64,000 nucleotides of DNA from Gremmenia infestans (taxonomy: Eukaryota > Ascomycota > Leotiomycetes > Helotiales > Hamatocanthoscyphaceae): the NCBI GenBank assembly GCA_032629725.1, contig JAFEVB010000022.1, forward strand, positions 1,736,001-1,800,000, read 5' to 3'. Shown in pieces: positions 57,993 to 64,000 of the stretch. The translations under genes and the position numbers were made by a program. Below the pieces are notes generated by a model. That model did no database searches. It was given only the letters and a program-made list of their open reading frames with translations, and had not been told where the DNA came from. Position 1 is the first letter of the stretch. Every line of letters begins with the position of its first letter.

Positions 57993-60286
57993 TCATTTTG
58001 GCACTTCGTCAAAGAAGGCAATGGTCATGTCCCCAGGGGCCGTTGCATTGCCGTCAACAGCCATGTCGGCAGTGATACCAGCAGCGTTGCGCTCGATGTT
58101 CCACCAAATGAAGGGACCTGATGCCGTGGAGTCATCCTTCGGGTCAGCAAATGCATCCCACCATCTGCCGACAATGACCTTACCACCAGGCAGAACACAC
58201 CCTTCGTAGCAGAAGAGTTGCTCCGGGTTGTAATCGCCGTTGGAGTCGGTATAGAACTTCATGAGGATCATACGCTGGAAGCCGTGGAGCCCTTGCTGTT
58301 GAGGGAGAGCGTGCAAGCGGCCGTAGAAATGCGCGGGCTTCGAGCCACTGACCTGGCCATAGAAGGTGAGAATTGGGGGCAACTTCGCGGATTTACCCTT
58401 GCGGGGAGAGCGTCGGCTTGATGGATTGACTGGAGCGTTGGTATCGACGAATGGATTGCTGCGGAGCATACGCTCCCACATTACTGGCCAGCAGCTAGAG
58501 GGGAATTTGGACTCGTCGAAATGAATCTCAAGCTCCTATGAGACCTTGTCAGCACTTGATTCGAGGGTAGAAAGGGGATACATACCGGGAAAATTTCACC
58601 AGGGTCCACCGCATCGGAGTAGATGTGGCTGGGTGCATTCTTATCCGTCCTCAGAGCCCACACATCTCGGTTGTCCATAAAAGCTTTATGTTGGGTGAGT
58701 AGGTGTCGTGAGTGCATAGGGCTGGTTTTGACTTACTGTGAGCACCCTTCCAAAATCGACCCAGTGGCTGAGTACCAGCCTCAATCAAACCAACCCACGG
58801 TTGCACATACTGATCCGGTTCCAACAAGGCGTAATCATTTGCAATGATGCCCTCGCCCCGACTCGACTTGAAGTGGAATTTGAAGAAATTGATTGTGTGC
58901 AACAGCCAGCGAACATTGATATCTTGCAAGACCTTGCCGACAAAGATGGGTTGCGTCTTTGCGGTTGAATATGCATGCATCTGTGAGACGTCAAAATGGG
59001 ATACCCTATTGTTGCAATAGCCCGGGTGGAGGGATATCGGTGTGAGGGCCAACTGGATGACATAGACCAAGCTGCCCGGCTTATTGGCTGTGATCACCTT
59101 GTTGGCGCCTGACTTGCAATTTAGAGCATCTTCGGTATTCAAAACCGAATCGATAATATCGACGAATTTACCATCGCCCTTATTCGTGATCATGCTACGG
59201 ATGAAGCGTAGGTTCAGACCATCGACTATCACGTTCCCGTTGCTGTCACGGACCTTTCGGGCATCGGACTCTGTTCTTGTTAGAGAGTGTTTGATATCTT
59301 GTGGAGGATTCAAAATCATCCTGTGCGACGGGAAACCTACCAATAATCAGGGTTCTCAGCATCTCTAGGCAGTCATTCTGGTTCTTTTTTTGGATCTCAC
59401 GAATCTCATTAGTAATGGTAGCTCCGTACCGCCCCAGATCGAAGCAGGTCCACAGCCCAGAGACGGAGCATCTGAAACGATACTTTTTGGCCACCTCTCG
59501 AGTAGTAGACCCTGGGATCCTGTCAAAGGTTTGCTCGAATCGTTTACGCCAGACACTATCAGTGATGGAAGCCGCCGAACTGTGGCAAATTTCAGAGTAC
59601 CTGGCAACGTCGCGCGCCATTGGAAGGTAGCTAGATATGTGCTGGTGAATCTGGAGGAAGAATAGAGGTCAGTGAGGCCTTGAAGGACTTGGAAGATTGA
59701 CAGCAGGTTGAGGGTACAAAGTGAACGATTGTCCTTGAGCGGAAGGTTGTTTGCTAACAGCAGTAGAACCTGTTTGGTAGGACCACCCCAATCACAAGCC
59801 TCACGCTAGAGGAATCAAGATCAGGAAATTTGAAGTGAGGAAAAGAACAAACCCAGAGAAAAGAAGATCTGGGACCTGGAAAAGACGATTGAGAGAAACA
59901 GAACATACTTCGACTGGAAATTCTTTGAAAAGCTTGCCGCTATGACTAGTGGCAACTGACTTATAAGCATGTTCGTCGGCCTCATTCTGAGGGGTAGTAT
60001 CCTGAACAGCTACCTCTTCAGTACTTATCTGGTCGGCAACAAGCACATCATCATCAATGGACTCGCTCTGCGAAGACCTCACATGGCTTGCGACAATTAT
60101 ATACTCGCCCGTAGCATCTGAAAGAACATCATCAACATCATCGTCGTCGACAAAGCTCTGCTGTGGTGTCGGAGTTTGGATGATCTTGGAGCTGCGAATA
60201 GCTGGTTTCTTCCAGGTACTGGTCTGACTATGAGAGAGTCTCTGGGTATAGGTAGCCACAGACTTGGACTTAGCACTGCGTTTCAT
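57993..60286 (-). CDS. F-box protein with unknown C-terminal domain
   Basis: A 620-residue protein. Exons: 59909-60286, 59341-59650, 58737-59270, 58586-58683 and 57993-58535. The F-box is formed only after intron 1: FKEFPVE-IHQHISSYLPMARDVARYSEICHSS, at about residues 119-150, followed by SVWRKRF. F-boxes link substrates to Skp1-Cullin1 ubiquitin ligases. Intron 1 is 258 nt, much longer than its neighbours, and its ends are the most likely to be wrong. The N-terminal 110 residues are Ser/Asp-rich. The C-terminal ~180 residues (FYGQVSGSKPAHFYGRLHAL; LPGGKVIVGRWWD; SGPFIWWNIERN) form a beta-rich domain I cannot name but have seen in other fungal F-box proteins. The substrate is unknown. Confidence 0.75.
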
Positions 60287-62940
60287 GTTGAGGGAGTGTT
60301 TTGAATCTGCATTAAGAGAAATAATGGCTAATTGATATCCAGGGGTAAGGTGCGGTGCTAGAGGATTATCAGCATGGACAATAGCACAAGGGAGAGGGTG
60401 AACTTACTGCTATCCAAGTACTGGGTGTCTGTTGTTCTGAATGCGTTGCCCGAGACCAAGAACAAAGAGGTTTCGCGGATTGGATCGGCACGGTGAATGG
60501 CAAGTGCAGGGCAATTGAATTCTTGGTGGTAGTGGTGGTTGTGAGAAGCACAGAGAAAGTTTCAAGAGCTGGGTGAGAGACAGGCCGAGAGCATGCGAAG
60601 GTCGTGGTGGTAGTGATGTTGGTTGAAAGGTGGTGGGTAGCAGCAGTGAATAGGAAAGCTGATGAGCTTTAACGTCAAACACAAGCACGCGAACGAACGA
60701 GCGTCCGTTTTTGCAAATACCGTCTTGGTGAATCACACCAAGTCTCCTAGGAGGGTGAATGGATGGCTACGCAATCTATCATATGCCTGCATCTTGCACG
60801 TTGACCCTTGGTGATGCCACTTCCGCGTGAAAGACTTGGGTCTAGGACGGATCAAAGAGAAGCATAACGAGAAATGGCAAAGGAGTCCGCAAAGCACAAT
60901 GCAATCTTCAATGACTTCGAAATAAACACGTTTTGGGCAATGATGGGTTTGCAGTTTGAAGATGTGGTGAGGTTGTGGTTTTGAAGTGATGCTCGAGGAA
61001 GGTGCACGCCGCAAGACTGATAAAAGCAAACAACTAGAAGGATAGGAAGGCTCAACCCAACAACACCACGACAATGGAAATTTGAGGAATGTAAAAGGAA
61101 GCAAGTACGGCTAGATACTTATAATCAAACAAATAACATGCGAACATAAAGTAATTCTATAACACTTGTAACCCTGGAGGATGCCACGTGACACATGACA
61201 ATTGAAAGTCATACATACATCGGGAGCGTCGAGAAGGTGTTCAATTCAATAAATTTGAAGATTTTATACCGCTTCATGAAGAGTGGAAAAAGAGGTCCCC
61301 CTGCAGCCTCATTGAAAGCAATCAGAGATCGGTCACATAATTGTCCAGAGAAGCAAATAATCAGCTGCATAGCTTGTGCAATCAGCTGTTGCTTTTGATG
61401 GCGACACTTCCAATTGACAGCACTTGCTATTCTTGAGACCATGGAGGTGACTCATCATTTCTCTCTCCCTGAGGGAATAAAATGCCTTGATACCTAGATC
61501 TCTTTCACGAAGCTAGTTGAAGTGATAAAAGCTCATTCGAGACGACTATTCACATAAAATGCATTGCAAACCACATGTTCGTTCCTCCCTTCGATCTCTC
61601 AACACGTACCCTTTCTTACATTTTACGGTCAAAAAACAACTTGCGTAATCCACCTTAAAATCTGAAGCAGGAGAACAACCGATCGACTTTAAAGACAATC
61701 AAAATACCAATTAGGCTAACAAATAAGATATAAACTTGAGCTCCGGGGCATCCATAAAGTGTGACTTCTTCAATTGCTTCTTTTTTATGACAAAGTCAAG
61801 TAGGAGCTATTAAGACGTTCAAAGTTAATCAGACTACACCAAATATAACGAGTTAGACCAACGCATGGAAGAAGTGTGGAAAGGTCGTTGGGTTTTGTCA
61901 CCCGCTTACTCTTCGACGGGCACGTGCAACCCGCTCCCTTGGGAATTTCTCACGGGCTTATGTTAAACGCTACGCTCCTTAATCGTGCCTGTCTACATCT
62001 ATAGATCCTTTGATAGATGCGTATTTGTGATACCAGGGATCTTTACATACAACCTCCACGCATCTTAGCACCAACCAAGTCTTTAGCGAAGGAAAAGGGG
62101 CTGCGGAATTAACTATCACGACACTTATACAGATATTAAAACCACCTGGAATTCATCAAACACTAGGTACAATATAGCAAGCGACAGATTACGCAAATCA
62201 TATCCGCTCCTTGCCTAACTTCCTTGATATGAATCATCCAGCCCCGCCCAATCCGCAACAATTCGTCAGCTCATCCACCCACCCTCGCTAAACAACCAGC
62301 AGGCAGCAATGACTCCCCACCGACTCCCCATCACCCACCGTATCCGAAATCCCAAATTTTGCACCCAGAGCAAACACCCCCTTCCTCCTCCCCCATCAAA
62401 ACCTATAAATACCCCCCTCCTCCCCCCTTTCTCCCAACTTTTCCTCTCCAGCTTCCTTTGCCACTCTGGCTTAGATCAAATGTAGTATCTGTTCTGCCCA
62501 GCTTAATCCCTGGCGCTGGCCCCCACAATAGGGTCACCGTATATCTTTTTCGGATTATTCTTATTTTTTGAAGAAAGGATGCCCGCGTGCTCTGTGCTTG
62601 CATGGAGCGGGGGCTGTCCTACTGTGTCCCTGGTACTTTCACTGCTTCCAGGTGATGCGATGCGTTGCGATGCGATATGATTGGCTTTTCATTGCAGGCC
62701 TTGGGTTTGGCGGGGCTGTGAAGAAGAGTGTGCTGGGGAGGAGATTTGAGAGGGGGAATGGGTTAGGAAAGGAATAGGGAACGGATGGATGGATTGAAAA
62801 GGTCACGGGGTTTAAGAGCGGGAATTTATAAATATGTTTCTTTTCTTTTGGGGGGGAGGGGGTTGTTTACGGGAAACCTTTGTAATTTTAACCTTGAAAA
62901 TCATGAACCTTCTCAAATAACTACTCGTCTTCTTCCATGT
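60287..62940. other. Long gene-free region with a TATA/CT promoter signature near 62404
   Basis: 2,654 bases. 60287-61120 should include the F-box promoter. 61120-62230 is AT-rich and featureless. TATAAATA at 62404-62411 is followed at once by a C/T-rich tract (62412-62465), as in plus-strand fungal promoters. Downstream only short ORFs follow (33 codons from the first ATGs), leading into the 3' end of the minus-strand sacsin-like gene. A noncoding or antisense transcript is possible. Confidence 0.4.
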
Positions 62941-64000
62941 CTATTCCAGCTTCCCTCCATGCGCCTTCATTACAGTATCAAGATTCTGGTGAATGAACTT
63001 GACACACATATCCTCAACCGATGAGGCGTGAGCGTTTTGCGCACGCTTTCGGACCTCGACAACATTCTCCAAGTTGATGAGTACTCTACCAGCTGCCAAA
63101 ATCTTGTCCTCAACCTGCGACGCCAAGGCAGACATCAACCAACAATCAGCCCCCTTGTGAAGATCCAGAAGCAAGTCAAGCTTTATTTTCTTCTCGGCTG
63201 CGCTGTCGCTCTCTACGACCTGCATCTTGGGCCAATCGATCACATCTCCATAGGCGTATTTGAACATGTTTGAAAGGGTGTGGTATGATAGATAGTCGTC
63301 AGGATCGGTGTCCTTGTCGTAGTCTATAACCTCCTCCACTTTGAAGTTGCCATTAAACTGATGCTCGCACTTCGGAGACGCGGCAGCTAAGATGAGACGA
63401 TGTCCTTTGATCTCCCGGCCTTCTGTACGGTATGTGATGTTTACCTGATACCCCTGCTTTAGTAAATTCCTCAATGAGCCTCCCAGAGAATAGTCCTGGT
63501 GAAGATTTGGACGAGTGACCGTTGGATGGATGATTGACGCGCATCCTAATACCCGTAGCAATTTCTCATAGCGCGCGAGACCTGGTCTAACTGCCTTGAT
63601 TAGTCCAGCATCGCAAGAGCTATGCAGGACCAGCTCTGTGATTGATTGCCAGGACGAATTTACATCCTCTAGCGGCGTTCTATCATGATCCGACGAAGTG
63701 GTATTCAACCACACAGCATTGCTCTGGATATTGAAACTGGTTGGTTTGGTGTCAAGTCGGTCTTGCAGATACTCATAGGTGCGATGTAGGTCGGCTAGAA
63801 AACTTGGAACTTCACTCTGGTGTAAGTTATTCGCAAACTCTTTCATGTATAACAGGTGTCGCCACACCATAACTATCGTTGGGCGACCGTCGCCAGACAT
63901 CTTGGCCAGAACTGTTGGTGTTGGTAGCTGGCGAGCAAATGAAGTCTGACTCCAACAAACAGGAATGTGATCATATGAAATAATCTCTGCGAGCCTTAGG
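62941..64000 (-). CDS. Sacsin-like/BTB large protein, C-terminal part (5' partial)
   Basis: The C-terminal ~350 residues of a large fungal protein. The frame is open past the ATG at 63900 to the right edge, reading AEIISYDHIPVCWSQTSFAR before MSGDGRPT. This continuity and the recalled match mean the gene starts outside the window. Related proteins have an N-terminal Hsp90-like (sacsin/Nov) ATPase domain and end, like this one, in a BTB/POZ-like region. Here that is QGYQVNITYRTEGREIKGHRLILAAAS, then HQFNGNF, LSYHTLSNMFKYAYGDVIDW and ADCWLMSALASQVEDKILA. The stop is after AHGGKLE. The role is unknown; sacsin relatives act as chaperones and BTB domains often recruit Cul3 ligases. Both are family knowledge, not evidence here. 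Confidence 0.75.
   Translation of the reverse strand, partial: LRLAEIISYDHIPVCWSQTSFARQLPTPTVLAKMSGDGRPTIVMVWRHLLYMKEFANNLHQSEVPSFLADLHRTYEYLQDRLDTKPTSFNIQSNAVWLNTTSSDHDRTPLEDVNSSWQSITELVLHSSCDAGLIKAVRPGLARYEKLLRVLGCASIIHPTVTRPNLHQDYSLGGSLRNLLKQGYQVNITYRTEGREIKGHRLILAAASPKCEHQFNGNFKVEEVIDYDKDTDPDDYLSYHTLSNMFKYAYGDVIDWPKMQVVESDSAAEKKIKLDLLLDLHKGADCWLMSALASQVEDKILAAGRVLINLENVVEVRKRAQNAHASSVEDMCVKFIHQNLDTVMKAHGGKLE

Overview
This window comes from a filamentous ascomycete genome. Genes are interrupted by short introns (mostly 44-98 nt) with GT donors, CTAAC-like branch points and YAG acceptors. The gene set (MON2, HIR1, MGM101, BPL1, PEX20, SEC13, SRS2, Gfd2-like and RTA1-like proteins, a full-size PDR transporter, a sacsin-like BTB protein) is typical of Pezizomycotina. 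A leotiomycete such as a member of Helotiales is my best guess from protein flavour, but no search was run. I reconstructed 23 protein genes. Two run off the edges: MON2 on the left and a sacsin-like gene on the right. I saw no tRNA, rRNA, CRISPR array or intact transposon.

Layout. 1-12.3 kb: MON2 C-terminal part (+), stomatin-like SLP2 (-), a U1-type zinc-finger splicing protein (+), an MDR dehydrogenase (+) and HIR1 (+). 13.4-24.4 kb: an RTA1-type membrane protein (-), MGM101 (-), biotin-protein ligase BPL1 (+), a secreted S41 peptidase (-) and a mitochondrial repeat protein of unknown function (-). 25.4-35.5 kb, all minus strand: a Gfd2-like DEDDh exonuclease, a secreted DUF4185-like protein, 5-oxoprolinase with a +1 G homopolymer frame break, and an aspartate aminotransferase. 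35.5-47 kb: accessory-looking and gene-poor, with a full-size PDR ABC transporter (+) and an SRA/YDG-domain protein (+), separated by AT-rich DNA and a very long ATG-free leader. 47-64 kb: SRS2 helicase (+), a small Cys/poly-Ala protein (+), a secreted trypsin (-), PEX20 (-) divergent from SEC13 (+), an F-box protein (-) and the sacsin-like 3' end (-).

How genes relate. Most are unrelated housekeeping genes, as is normal for fungi. Several are mitochondrial (SLP2, MGM101, the repeat protein). Two act on chromatin or DNA (HIR1, SRS2), and the SRA protein probably reads DNA marks. The adjacent, same-strand 5-oxoprolinase and aspartate aminotransferase both handle glutamate, so a functional pair is possible but unproven.

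The most unusual signals are four. (1) There is no ATG in the 1,506 nt before the SRA gene, while CAT occurs 27 times on the same strand, which implies a long scanned 5' leader. (2) The 5-oxoprolinase frame break falls exactly where its second domain starts. (3) ACGCGT cell-cycle boxes precede SRS2, and SRS2 carries a PCNA-binding-like motif. (4) A repeat-rich mitochondrial membrane protein has no recognised function.
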